Assembly (NCBI GenBank): GCA_019775845.1
Contig: JADQAV010000020.1
Coordinates: 558,001 to 622,000 of the forward strand
Length of the DNA stretch: 64,000 bases
Direction: 5' to 3'
Origin: Myrmaecium sp. VS I D KN 1
Taxonomy: Eukaryota > Ascomycota > Dothideomycetes > Valsariales > Valsariaceae
Under the pieces are notes generated by a model, which worked only from the letters and a program-made list of their open reading frames with translations, had not been told where the DNA came from and searched no databases. The translations under genes were made by a program, and so were the position numbers. Position 1 is the stretch's first letter. Every line of letters starts with the position of its first letter. Positions 35,000 through 44,169 of the stretch are shown in pieces.

Positions 35000-35685
35000 A
35001 TGTTCGGCAAACGTCTGGCCTACGCGCTCGGCGCAGCGCTTCTGGCCTTCACCGCCTACTGGCTCCTCCAAGCAGCCGCGAAGATCTCGGAAGGTACCCC
35101 CGAAGCAAGCAAGTACTACTCACCCATCGACCAGCACGCCGAGATGTTCCGTCAAGGCCACAACGACATCGAGGACACCCTCAAGCGCCTGCGCCACCAG
35201 CTCGAAGTCCTGCTAGAAGACAACGCACACCGTTTCGGCGATCCCCGTCACCATCACGCTCTGCCCGACTTGGCAATCGCCAAGATGGAGGAGACCTATG
35301 AAGAACTCGAAGAGATCATGCAGCAGCTCGACCATCCCGGCAAGTCGGAAGAATTCAAGAAGGAGTACTGGCAGTTCCTCGTCGGCGTCCTGCTCAACAA
35401 AGAAGCGCAAGCGCTTGTCAAGGAGCGTTGTGAGAAGGAACACAACATGGAGGCCTGCAGTATGATGCTGCTGTCGCAGGCGCTTGTCAAGGGATCTGAT
35501 GCCAGTCTACCTCCGCATGACGACTTGACGATTTGACGCTAACCTTTTCGCAGACTGAGGAGATCGTGGCGAAGTTCCTGGCGGATGAGAAGTTGACCTA
35601 CCCGGATGAAGCGAGAGAGGCTACGGAGTATCCGGCGGTTAGTTCCTCACGTCGGCCTACAAGATGGGGAAAAGGTTTCGTGTGA
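35000..35685 (+). CDS. Small N-terminally membrane-anchored protein (178 or 205 aa), related to its left neighbour
   Basis: Hydrophobic N-terminus (RLAYALGAALLAFTAYWLL) then a helical, charged body (DIEDTLKRLRHQLEVLLEDN, MEETYEELEEIMQQLDH) and ALVKERCEKEHNMEAC, the motif shared with the gene at 33952. Unspliced, the frame stops at 35536 (178 aa). A second form is suggested by a good branch point and acceptor (GCTAAC...CAG, ending 35553): splicing from a weak GTCAAG donor at 35486 would replace the end with TEEIVAKFLADEKLTYPDE and stop at 35685 (205 aa). The left neighbour has a phase-0 intron at nearly the same place, which favours the spliced form. Function unknown. Confidence 0.65.
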
Positions 35686-36358
35686 ACGTCAAAAAAGGAT
35701 GGGACAGAGTTACTATGCTGGGAGTATTGGACTTTTCTATGCTCCTCTCACTTCCACGAGAGGTATGCGATCCTAGCAAATATTAATACAAGATTGCCTT
35801 TCTGGCAGGGACTCAGAGATGAGATAACGAATCCAATCTATTTCCTCCAGTGAGTATCTTATCTGATATATACTGTACTCTTCAAGGCGTATATGCTTCT
35901 TGCAGGCGGACCAGCAACGCTTCGTGCCATGCAATATCATCCATTTCGGCTTTAAGTCAGCACACACTCTGTTGGCAAGACCGACGGTTAGCGTCCTGTT
36001 TGCTTCTGCTGCCGCGTGGCTTTCAACCCCTATTCGCAACATTGAATTGCAGCCTCCCTCATCAAAATGTGTTAGATGCCCGCGCTAATCACCGGCTGCT
36101 CCAGGAGACAGCACTGCACAACAAACACACATGAAGTCCACTCAACCTCCCGCGCCAAGCCAAGCCGACACCACAGCTCGCTCCCTCGGCAAAAAGCAAC
36201 AAAGCGTCGGCAAATCTCCGGTCCAGCCTCGCGCAGACCCATATGGTATCCACCCATTCCCCACCACACCAAGTAAAGGCCTTCACTCCGACACGACAAA
36301 GAAGAAAAAAAAGTACAACCGCACACATCTCGTATGAGATGCGGCGGAAGCCATCCGA
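35686..36358. other. Intergenic region, no gene supported
   Basis: Between the anchored protein gene and the tRNA-Lys gene. Frames at 35850-36134 and 36072-36557 have no domain, and the latter runs through the tRNA. The right end includes an A8 run at 36304-36311, which on the minus strand is the oligo-T terminator of the tRNA gene. Confidence 0.55.
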
Positions 36359-36443
36359 AGCCGGATGCGGGACTCGAACCCGCAACCTTGAGGTGATTCT
36401 GTTGTATAAGAGCCACACGCTCTACCGATTGAGCTAACCCGGC
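36359..36443 (-). tRNA. tRNA-Lys (CTT), with a ~12-nt intron
   Basis: On the minus strand the sequence folds as a cloverleaf: acceptor GCCGGGT paired with ATCCGGC, D-arm GCTC/GAGC with loop AATCGGTA, T-arm GCGGG-TTCGAGT-CCCGC, variable loop AGGTT and discriminator T. The anticodon arm is TGTGG-CTCTTA then an insert of about 12 nt (TACAACAGAATC) right after position 37, the normal site for nuclear tRNA introns, then A-CCTCA. Removing it gives anticodon CTT (Lys). One T-T mismatch remains in the anticodon stem. Internal A and B boxes are good. Oligo-T follows on the transcribed strand (36304-36311). Confidence 0.8.
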
Positions 36444-36884
36444 TATTGTGCTGAAGAGGCGATGAGATGCTGCGATGCGGGAGGGATTCTTGAATGCTGG
36501 CAGGTTTGGAACAAAGCCCAGGCCATACATGGCAGAGGCTACCAGAAGCTGCCACATCCTCAGTCACTGTAAGGCTCTGGCAACAGTGACAATGGCACAC
36601 AGGCAAGATTCCAGAAGATATGTGCTCAAACCCTTCTTCAATTGTCTATCTTCTCAGCCGAAGCTGGGGAGTATAGATCTATTCCAGTGAGCCATCAATC
36701 TATCTCCTTAGCCGAAGCCAAAGGAGTATAGATCTATTCCAACAGACCGTCTACTCAAGGTAGCAGTCATAACCCATACCCAAACTATATCCCGCCCCCA
36801 AATACCTACCAGATCATATCATATCCCATCTATCCCACTACTCAGTCCTCCCCATCCTTTTCCCATTCCCAATCCCACCCCTAC
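36444..36884. other. Intergenic region with a direct repeat pair
   Basis: Between the tRNA-Lys gene and the membrane-hairpin gene. Apart from the repeat pair at 36645-36741, nothing is seen. Confidence 0.55.
36645..36741. repeat. Two imperfect direct repeats (~42 nt each)
   Basis: Copy 1 at 36645-36686 and copy 2 at 36699-36741 share TCTATCT, TAGCCGAAG/CAGCCGAAG and the exact end GGAGTATAGATCTATTCCA, separated by 12 nt. They sit about 200 nt upstream of the tRNA-Lys gene. Confidence 0.85.
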
Positions 36885-37679
36885 CTACCAGCATCCCGCT
36901 CTCCCACTCCTCCTTGGCACCTCCCTCCCCACCCCCACATCGCCCATCCAGGCATCCGGATTCCCCTCCCTCACCAAGCGCACCTGATTGCGCCACAAGC
37001 GACGGCGCTCCTCCGCGTAATCCCGTCGCGCCCTCTCCCGCCTCTCCATCTGTATCTCCTGCATCACGGAGTCCACGTCCCACGGCCCCGACGCCATGCC
37101 CCACGGCTGCGGCCTCACGCGGTCGCCGTCGCGCATGCACCAGCGGTAGTTCGGTGGCGGGCAGGGGGTGTCCGGGGTCGGGGGTGTGGCGTGGTAGAAG
37201 TACTGGCGCGAGGGGTTGGGGGTAAGCGGGGGTGTGGTGGAAGAGACGGAGTCCATGCAGAGGGAGGGGGTGCGGGGGTACTTTGCTTCTAGCTCTTCTA
37301 TCTCGTCGTAGTCGCGGGTCCTGAATTCCTGCTTGATGTTGGTTTCGTTCGATGGGCCGGCGGTGGAGCGTGGTGCGGCGGGGGGGCCAGATGCGCTGGC
37401 GTATCGGTGCAGTTCGGGGGTGAAGAGGTAGTAAGCTGCGCTAAGGATGGGGAGGGGGAGGAGCAAGGTTAGGGTGAGGGAGGTCCAAAAGGTGGCGAAG
37501 CCCAGGAGGATGAAGGCTTTGAGGGCTGGGGGTTTGGATTGGAGGTCCAGGCTGTGCAGGGCGGACTGGACGGGTTGGAGGGAGGATAGCACGGGTTGGA
37601 GGGTGCTGGGTAGCTGGCTGAGGAAAAAAAGCGTGCTCGAGCGCAGCGGCTCAAGGTTGGGGTTGATGCTGCTTGACAT
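36885..37679 (-). CDS. Uncharacterised protein with a membrane hairpin (264 aa)
   Basis: Single exon. An N-terminal amphipathic part (STLFFLSQLPSTLQPVLSSL) is followed by one long hydrophobic block at residues ~54-87 (ALKAFILLGFATFWTSLTL, LLLPLPILSAAYYLF) with Pro in the middle, suited to a membrane hairpin. The remaining C-terminus is hydrophilic and Pro-rich, ending in a helix of Arg/Glu (RRERARRDYAEERRRLWRN). The arrangement recalls lipid-droplet/ER hairpin proteins of the promethin (LDAF1/Ldo) type, but this is only by layout. Confidence 0.68.
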   Translation of the reverse strand: MSSSINPNLEPLRSSTLFFLSQLPSTLQPVLSSLQPVQSALHSLDLQSKPPALKAFILLGFATFWTSLTLTLLLPLPILSAAYYLFTPELHRYASASGPPAAPRSTAGPSNETNIKQEFRTRDYDEIEELEAKYPRTPSLCMDSVSSTTPPLTPNPSRQYFYHATPPTPDTPCPPPNYRWCMRDGDRVRPQPWGMASGPWDVDSVMQEIQMERRERARRDYAEERRRLWRNQVRLVREGNPDAWMGDVGVGREVPRRSGRAGCW

Positions 37680-38440
37680 CTTGTAAGTTGGAAGGCTGCT
37701 CGATTGAGGTGTTGTGCGAATGGGGTGTATGAGGTTTTCGTTCTCTCTCGAGAGTTGCTCTGGAGAAACTAGGTGGAGTTGAAGCTAATATATGCAGGCT
37801 CGATGGTAACTGGAAGGACATTGTTGAAGATACATGGTCTCAGCCTGTGCGGTGCACAATGCTCAAACTGCATCATTATTGAGCATGGGTGGTACGGCTC
37901 TTAGACAAAGCTAGGGACAATGCCTATGGTTATAAGACAACGAAGTATTCATGGGGAACAAAGAAATGTGACTCGTGGTCATCATAGCCTCTCATCAGGT
38001 ATTCGGTAGCCAGACAGTTTCCATCCTCCCGGACCATTCCTCTTTATTTGGAACCTTGAAGACCCGACTTCAAAACGTTGAGGTTTGAATGGTCGAGGCA
38101 AAAATAGACGCCTTCCCAGTTTTCCGCAGATAGCCATATCCTGTACCACCTTGGGATCGCATCATCTTACGGTGAAATGCAAGGCCATGGAGTATGTCCA
38201 CATCTTCACCCAAAAGGACTGACAGAAGCCAACGATCAATCAGCAAAACAATGTGCGATGTGCGGAAACATCATAACTCTTCAAAGCAAATCCGCCAAAG
38301 TGATCGAACAATACACAATCACCCTTTAAATAGTTCTCAATTTGCCCAAAGACGTCTAATCAAGATCTTTCCACCCTTCTAACCCAAGCTCAACCAGCAA
38401 CCTACAATCCACACCCCTATCGATTAACCCGTTTCCCACC
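37680..38440. other. Intergenic region with promoters of divergent genes
   Basis: A minus-strand TATATTAG-type box near 37784-37793 lies ~105 nt before the ATG at 37679, and a plus-strand TTTAAATAG element near 38325-38333 lies ~110 nt before 38441. No gene seen. Confidence 0.5.
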
Positions 38441-38825
38441 ATGCACACCCAAACCCAACCCTCCACCTCCCTCGAATCCCTCATATCCACCCCCCTCCAC
38501 CCCATCCTTCCTCCCCACCTCCCTCTCCTCCCTCCTTTCCACCTACAACCAGCACGCCCTCTCCCTCGCCCACCGCAGCACCAAGACACTAACCCCCTCC
38601 CTCATTCTTAAGATCCAAATCCACCTCCTCCGCCGCTTCTTCGCCGCTCTGCTAGTCCAGGGCGACGAAGGGACGGAGATCGGGTTGGAGATGGGGTGGC
38701 GGGGGTGGGAACTGATGGAGGAATGGGGATCGGGGTTCGGGAAGGTCAATCGGACGGTGCAGTTCCGACGGTGGGCGGGGGCGAGGTGGGTGAGGAGGGA
38801 GGGGTGGAGGGGGTTGCTTGGGTAG
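38441..38825 (+). pseudogene. Small uncharacterised gene with a one-base frame break
   Basis: ATG 38441 (TTTCCCACCATGC context) opens a frame MHTQTQPSTSLESLISTPLH that soon loses sense, while the +1 frame, which has no upstream ATG, carries a convincing protein: SSLLSTYNQHALSLAHRSTK, ILKIQIHLLRRFFAALLVQG, WRGWELMEEWGSGFGKVNRT and FRRWAGARWVRREGWRGLLG to the stop at 38823-38825. The change falls at or just after a C6 run at about 38489-38494. About 128 codons in all. It may be a decayed gene or have a base-calling error in the run. Family not recognised. Confidence 0.4.
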
Positions 38826-39031
38826 ATGGGGAGGGATGGAGGAATGAAGTGAGCGGTGGGCAAGGGGTATGCTCTAGCTGGGGGGGTTTGCACTGGTATT
38901 GTAGGATAGCAAGAAGTTTCCCGGATTATGATCGTAGTCGTGGTTCATTGAATTGTAATACTGTAGCAAAATATAGACGAGACATTGACGCAAATGTTCA
39001 TCCGGTCTAGCAATAGATCAAAAGATCTCCT

Positions 39032-39103
39032 GGGCTTGTGGTTTAGTGGTATAATGCTTCCTTAGCATGGAAGAGGTCCCCGGTTCGATTCCGGGCAAGT
39101 CCA
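39032..39103 (+). tRNA. tRNA-Ala (AGC)
   Basis: Intronless cloverleaf: acceptor GGGCTTG with CAAGTCC (one G-T pair), anticodon arm CTTCC-TTAGCAT-GGAAG with anticodon AGC, T-arm CCCGG-TTCGATT-CCGGG and discriminator A. The D-arm has the usual GTTTAGTGGTATAATGC form, which also supplies the A box, and GGTTCGATTCC is the B box. Confidence 0.93.
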
Positions 39104-39109
39104 CTTTTT
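39104..39109 (+). terminator. RNA polymerase III oligo-T terminator of tRNA-Ala
   Basis: CTTTTTG directly after the discriminator base. Confidence 0.85.
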
Positions 39110-39767
39110 GCCTCTCCTTCCTCCATTACCCCTTGCGGATGGTGGTGGAGCTTTCTGTGTTTCGGAAATGGCGTTGATGAAGACTTTTTTGGTGGTGGCC
39201 CGGGGCACCGCTTGGCAGGGGCGGTGGAGACCAGGCCGGCGCCGGTTGGGCGTCGAGCCTCGCCGGCGTAAGGCACCACTTCGGCTAAGGCAACGAGGCC
39301 GCAAGGAACTTCGGTTATGGTTGCCGGTTCACTGCAATCTGCGATATCGCAGCCATCGACCGCCGGTCTCTGATAGCATTACCGTTGGGACTACAGGGAT
39401 ATGTTACTGTAAAAAGCGAGTAGTATAGGAATTGAGATTCTGTTGTCGGTTTATCAGTTTTACATTTACAGATGTTTTACGTCTTAGAATATGAAATCCC
39501 GAGATTGAAGTTGGACAGAGTAGGATCGACAAGGTCAAGTGAGCCTGATTTCGTTGTATCTGGTGAGAGGAGGACTATCTTAGAGGCTATGTATACTGTC
39601 TTCATTCAATTTCACTTCCTTCTGATTTACTTTAGCACCCTCATGTCTCACACGAAAAGCTTCAAATCCCCGAGCTTCTCACGAGTCCTTTTAGGCTCCT
39701 CGTCGCCCTCAAGCTGCTTGTGACGTGAACCTTGGTCAGGCTGATCGGTGTTCTCCGCTGTCTCGCG
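39110..39767. other. Intergenic region, no gene seen
   Basis: Downstream of tRNA-Ala. GC-rich to about 39380, then A/T-richer. The minus-strand frame over 39043-39304 overlaps the tRNA and has no domain. Confidence 0.6.
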
Positions 39768-40711
39768 CTAGAGTTTCGCACTTCTCTCCTCGCGCTCCGA
39801 TCTCGCAGCCCTGGCGACATGAAGGGTCGTTTTCTGGAGACCGGTCGAAAGAGAATTATCGACGGTATCGGAGTGAGGAGCGTTGCTTCCCTGAGCGCTT
39901 CTGAGGGAGACAAGATCAGGATATTGTCGCGATGGAATGGAAGGAGGGTACTTACTCAGTCTGTGATTCGGTAGCAGCATTGCTCTCAGCTGCAGATAGG
40001 GGTGAATCGCCGTTGTGGTTGACACGTTTACCGTGAAGGTCACGGACTGCTTTAAGCTGGCGGTCCAGTGAAAGAAGCAAATCAGACTTGTTTATCTCCC
40101 CGGAATCCTTGTCAGAAGCATGCTTATGAACTACGTTCTTGGCCTTGAGGCTTCCCAGGACGTGATTGCCACCGGTGTTGGGGTCTTCGGCAGCGAGAGG
40201 GCCTTCATCGAGTGCTTTAGGGTGAACCTCGTTCTTGCCGTGACTGAAATTATATTAATTAACGATATGCTGAGTGGGTAGATATACTTACCAGACACCG
40301 CTGGAACAGTTCACTTCCGCAGAACAATTTCCTTGTTGGCTCATAGCAGGGGAGAATCATCTTCATGCTTCTCCGCGGAGTGCTTCCCATCTGAGCCCGC
40401 AATCTGTGCCGGTAGACCAGAGCATCCTGCAATCGAACATTAGTTGTATTGCTGGAAATCGCACAGATCAGCAAGGACAGCTGGTGCTTACCTTGGTCCT
40501 CAGTCGCTGGGATATTCTTATTGGCATACGACGACGCCTGCTCATCCTTCTGAGTCGCGTTGGCACGCGACACGTTTTCCAAGAGTTTGTGAGACTCTTG
40601 CCGCAGCAAACGCGCCTCCTCCATCATCAAGGCGATCCTCTGCCTCAAAGCTTCCACATTGTATGGAAGTTCGAAGAATGAGTCGCACCTCACATTACCG
40701 TTTGGGTCCAT
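39768..40711 (-). CDS. Uncharacterised disordered protein (~258 aa) with one frame break in exon 2
   Basis: Four exons read leftwards: 40492-40711, 40292-40426, 39956-40243, 39768-39900, with GTAAGC/GTAAGT donors and good acceptors. Exon 1 begins MDPNGNVRCDSFFELPY then a coiled coil (VEALRQRIALMMEEARLLRQ). Later exons are hydrophilic: HGKNEVHPKALDEGPLAAED, NKSDLLLSLDRQLKAVRDLH, SAQGSNAPHSDTVDNSLSTG, ending SEREERSAKL. Splicing exon 1 to exon 2 leads to a stop (CTG CTA TGA), while the frame needed for exons 3-4 begins with the ATG that overlaps it (ATGA). One extra C in the CCCC run just before would make the whole gene continuous, so a one-base loss or a sequencing error is likely; two overlapping short genes are the alternative. 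Function unknown. Confidence 0.62.
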
Positions 40712-41505
40712 CGTTCCTTTCTTTATGAGCTTGCGAGTTCCGTGAGGTTCAGGAAGGTAGACGGGTGGCGTATATAATGGTGTTACGAGAGGCGATATGG
40801 GGAAAGAGATGGGAAGGTTCGTTCGTTCGTAAGAAAGAGAGAGAGAGAGAGAGAGTCGCGCGAGTTTCGTATACGTACCCGCTTACTTAAGCGAAATTGA
40901 CAGTGGCAATTTACTATTGAACCAAGGATTATAGACAGACAAACGGGAAAAGAGCGGTGAGGAAATTATAATATAGGACCATCATCTAATGATTTCAGCT
41001 CACCGAAGCTCTCTCATCCACATAACGGCATCTGCTCATCCTTCCTTCGTAGCTTCAGCATGCATCTTGAAGACTTTGTCAACCTCTTCACGGGACCAAC
41101 GCGCTTCTGACCTTCTTAGTAATGTGTGGGGGAGACGCGTCCATGGTTCGTCCCTTGCTGTTGGTTTGTGAGGTGCTCTAGGCTTGGTAAGGAGGAGCAC
41201 TGGTAACGTTTATAACGGTAGAGGGTGTTTATATGAGAAACAAATCTAATGGTCGTTGAGTAAAATAGAGGCAGAAAAAGAGAGTTATGTACACCGGTCT
41301 TATGTGCTGGTCGCTGATTTAACCGAGACCGACTGTGACTGTTTGTTGTACCTGATGTCACAGAAAGACAACAAGCGGTAAAAACGTCGCGATGTAGTTT
41401 ATGATAGACCAAAATACACTCCGCATTTGCAAAAGCGAGTGAGCCACCCTCCACGCCGACATTCACATACACCGGCAACAACCAGTACATCCATTAGGTA
41501 CCCCA
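40712..41505. other. Intergenic region, no gene supported
   Basis: A TATATAAT element (40771-40778), readable as ATTATATA on the minus strand, lies ~60 nt before the ATG at 40711. A GA microsatellite is at 40836-40855. The 124-codon minus-strand frame at 41116-41490 has no domain. Confidence 0.5.
40836..40855. repeat. GA dinucleotide microsatellite
   Basis: About ten GA units upstream of the disordered-protein gene. Confidence 0.85.
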
Positions 41506-44169
41506 TCACAACCTCCCCACAACCGCCTGCCCCAGCTCTCCCGCCACCGCACCCTCCACCCCCACACCCGGCTCAAAAAACTCATACACTCCACTCCCCA
41601 CCTCCTTCACCTCCCCACTCCCCGGCAGCACCACCGTCGCCCTCGAATTCGGGGGGACCTGCACCACCAAATGGAACCCCCTCCTCCAATCCTTCCCGCC
41701 CTCCTCCCCCTCCAGCCACCACCTGACCCCCACCTCGCCATACCCACTCACAAAGCGGGCCCGCGCACTCGCCAAACCGCCCCCAGGCACCGGCTTCACC
41801 AGCACCCGCCGCCACCCCGGCTCGGCCGGCGCGATCCCCGCGATCGCCTCATACAACCACCGCACCACCGCCCCAAACGCATAATGATTAAAGCTCGTCA
41901 TCGTCCCCGTATTCAGGGTGGCGTTCGGCAGCAGCGAGTCCCAGCGCTCCCAGGTCGTGGTCGCGTTCATGAGGACCTGGTAGAGCCAGGAGGGCACCTG
42001 GGTTTGGAGGAGCATGGCGTAGAAGGCGTCGGCGGCGTCGATGTCGAGGAGCGCGAAGGGCAGCACGGGCGTGCCGGCGAAGCCGGTGGCGACGAGGTGG
42101 TTGTTGGAGGCGATGAGCTGGCGTAGCGTGGTGGCGGCGGCAGCGCGCTGGGAGGTGGGCAGGAGGTTGAAGTGAAGGGCTAATGCGTAGGCGGTTTGGG
42201 TTTGGTTGGCGAGGGTGCCGTTCGGGGTGATCCAGGCGGTCTGGAAGGCTTGGGTGAGCTGTGTGTGGTTGGTGCGATAGTGGGCTGCGAGATCGGGCTG
42301 GTTGAGCGCGGTGGATATGTTGGCGAGCAGCTCGGTCATGCGGATCAGGTAGGCGTCGGCGACGAGGTAGGCGGATGTGGTCGCGTTGCCTGGGTCTTCC
42401 GGGGGCGCGGCCGGGTCGAGCCAGTCGCCGTACTGGAAGGTGCTGCGGTTCCATAGACCGACGTCGTTGCGCGAGACGCCCGTGTCGATCCAGGCGCGGG
42501 CCTCGTCGTATTGCTCTTCCAGCATGCCCAGGTCGCCGTAGGCGGTATATAAATCCCATGGGTTGCCGACGGCGACGTCGCCCCAGACCGCGGTTGGGTA
42601 GCCCCAATCCCCCTCTGGTAGGACGGGGATGAAAGCTGGAGGGATCATGCTGCCGTTGCGCTGCATCTCCGACCAGACATCCCGGTGCCAGGCGCGCCAG
42701 AAGCCGGCTGCGTTGTAGAGGATGTTCGCCGTGGGTCCAAAGATGTGCGCATCGCCAGTCCAGCCAAGCCGCTCGTCGCGCTGAGGACAATCGGTCGGGA
42801 TGGACAGAAAGTTCCCTCGCATGCTCCAGCGGACGTTCTGGTGCAGCTGGTTCAGCAGCGGGTTCGAGCATTCGAACCAGCCCGTCTCCTCCATGTCGCT
42901 GTGCACGACGATGGCGGTCAGGTTGTCGGCGTGCAGGGTGCCGGGCCAGCCGTTGACTTCGGCGTAGCGGAAGCCGTGGTAGGTGAACTTGGGCTCCCAC
43001 GTCTGCTCGCCGCGGCCATGGAGAAGGATGGTGTCGGTTGCCGAGGCGTTACGGAGTGGCCTGGTGGCAAGCTCACCGTCTTGCAGAACCTCGGCGTGGC
43101 GGATGGTGATGTTCGTGCCGGCCGGACCGGAAACCGTGATTCGTAGCCAGCCCACCAGGTTTTGACCGAAGTCCACAATGGTTTTGTTGGACGGGGATTG
43201 GGAGATCGTTTGGGGGTTGCGCGCCTCCAGGCGTCGAACCGGAGGACCGTCGGGCGCCATGAGCTTGCCTTTCGGCGCAGGTAATTCATCCACGCCGCTC
43301 CAGCTACTACCATCAAAAGACGCCGAGGACCAACCCTTGATGTCCTCTTCAAGGCGGGAATCATACTTCTCCCCATCATAGATCTCAGACGTCAAAATCG
43401 GCCCAAAGCTGGATCTCCAAGACGAATCCGTCGGAATCCTAAGTGTTGTTCCATTGTCAAGGTGGATCACGAGAAGAGAAAGAAGGCCGACATGGTCGCC
43501 ATAGACATTCCGCTCCCCGCCATTGTAGCCCAGACGACCGGAGTACCAACCCTCGCCAACCACAGCACCGATGGCGTTGTCACCGGTGGTGAGGAGGTCA
43601 GTCACATCGTACGTGTCATACGCATGCCTGAAATTGAACGACTGCCAGCCGGGCGCCAGCACGTGATCGCCCACCGGCTGGCCATTGATCTCAGCTTCAT
43701 ACAGGCCAAGTGCCGTGATGTAAAGCCGGGCGGACGTGATATTCGTCCCAACAGCGAAGGACTTCCGGAAGTAAATCGGCCTCTTCGGCTCGTCAACATC
43801 CACATCCAGATCTCCCGTGATGGGCACCGCGCCAGCCCAATTTGTGGAGTCCAGGAGTCCCGTCTCAACGGTCACCCAATCTGACCACGGAGTGGAGGGC
43901 TGGTTGGACTGGCCGTGAGCGCGGGCGCGAACCTGAGCTTGCTCGCCGCTACTGAGCGCCGTCTCGGGCCAAGGCACGTAGAGTGATTGCGATGAGTTCG
44001 CGCTGTGTCGCGTGGAAGATCCGTTCCGGATGATTTCGAGGTCGTAGCTGGTCTGCTCCCAGTTCACCGCGGCGCCGCCGAAGCGCCAGGAGATGCGGGG
44101 CTCCGACTCCCCGATGCCGAAGGGGAGTCGATGATGATCGAAGGCAAGCTGCGATATGGATATCGCCAT
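41506..44169 (-). CDS. GH78 alpha-L-rhamnosidase
   Basis: Single exon, 887 aa. Releases terminal alpha-L-rhamnose from glycosides by inversion. The N-terminal half has beta-sandwich domains (ISWRFGG, YLRKSF-type IYFRKSFAV, DHVLAPGWQSFNFRHAYDTY, VDFGQNLVGWLRI). The (alpha/alpha)6 catalytic domain begins with the family signature DCPQRDERLGWTGDAHIF at 460-477, holding Asp465/Glu466, and continues with Asp-rich turns, TTWERWDS (Glu741, the likely base) and SFNHYAFGAVVRWLYEAIAG. The C-terminal beta domain closes the protein. Length and domain order are normal for fungal and bacterial GH78. No signal peptide is visible at the N-terminus (MAISISQLAFDHHRL), although more than ten N-glycosylation sequons are present, so its location is uncertain. 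Confidence 0.93.
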   Translation of the reverse strand: MAISISQLAFDHHRLPFGIGESEPRISWRFGGAAVNWEQTSYDLEIIRNGSSTRHSANSSQSLYVPWPETALSSGEQAQVRARAHGQSNQPSTPWSDWVTVETGLLDSTNWAGAVPITGDLDVDVDEPKRPIYFRKSFAVGTNITSARLYITALGLYEAEINGQPVGDHVLAPGWQSFNFRHAYDTYDVTDLLTTGDNAIGAVVGEGWYSGRLGYNGGERNVYGDHVGLLSLLVIHLDNGTTLRIPTDSSWRSSFGPILTSEIYDGEKYDSRLEEDIKGWSSASFDGSSWSGVDELPAPKGKLMAPDGPPVRRLEARNPQTISQSPSNKTIVDFGQNLVGWLRITVSGPAGTNITIRHAEVLQDGELATRPLRNASATDTILLHGRGEQTWEPKFTYHGFRYAEVNGWPGTLHADNLTAIVVHSDMEETGWFECSNPLLNQLHQNVRWSMRGNFLSIPTDCPQRDERLGWTGDAHIFGPTANILYNAAGFWRAWHRDVWSEMQRNGSMIPPAFIPVLPEGDWGYPTAVWGDVAVGNPWDLYTAYGDLGMLEEQYDEARAWIDTGVSRNDVGLWNRSTFQYGDWLDPAAPPEDPGNATTSAYLVADAYLIRMTELLANISTALNQPDLAAHYRTNHTQLTQAFQTAWITPNGTLANQTQTAYALALHFNLLPTSQRAAAATTLRQLIASNNHLVATGFAGTPVLPFALLDIDAADAFYAMLLQTQVPSWLYQVLMNATTTWERWDSLLPNATLNTGTMTSFNHYAFGAVVRWLYEAIAGIAPAEPGWRRVLVKPVPGGGLASARARFVSGYGEVGVRWWLEGEEGGKDWRRGFHLVVQVPPNSRATVVLPGSGEVKEVGSGVYEFFEPGVGVEGAVAGELGQAVVGRL

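Noticed and set aside
39043-39304. Minus-strand frames across tRNA-Ala
   Set aside because: They translate the antisense of the tRNA and have no domain.
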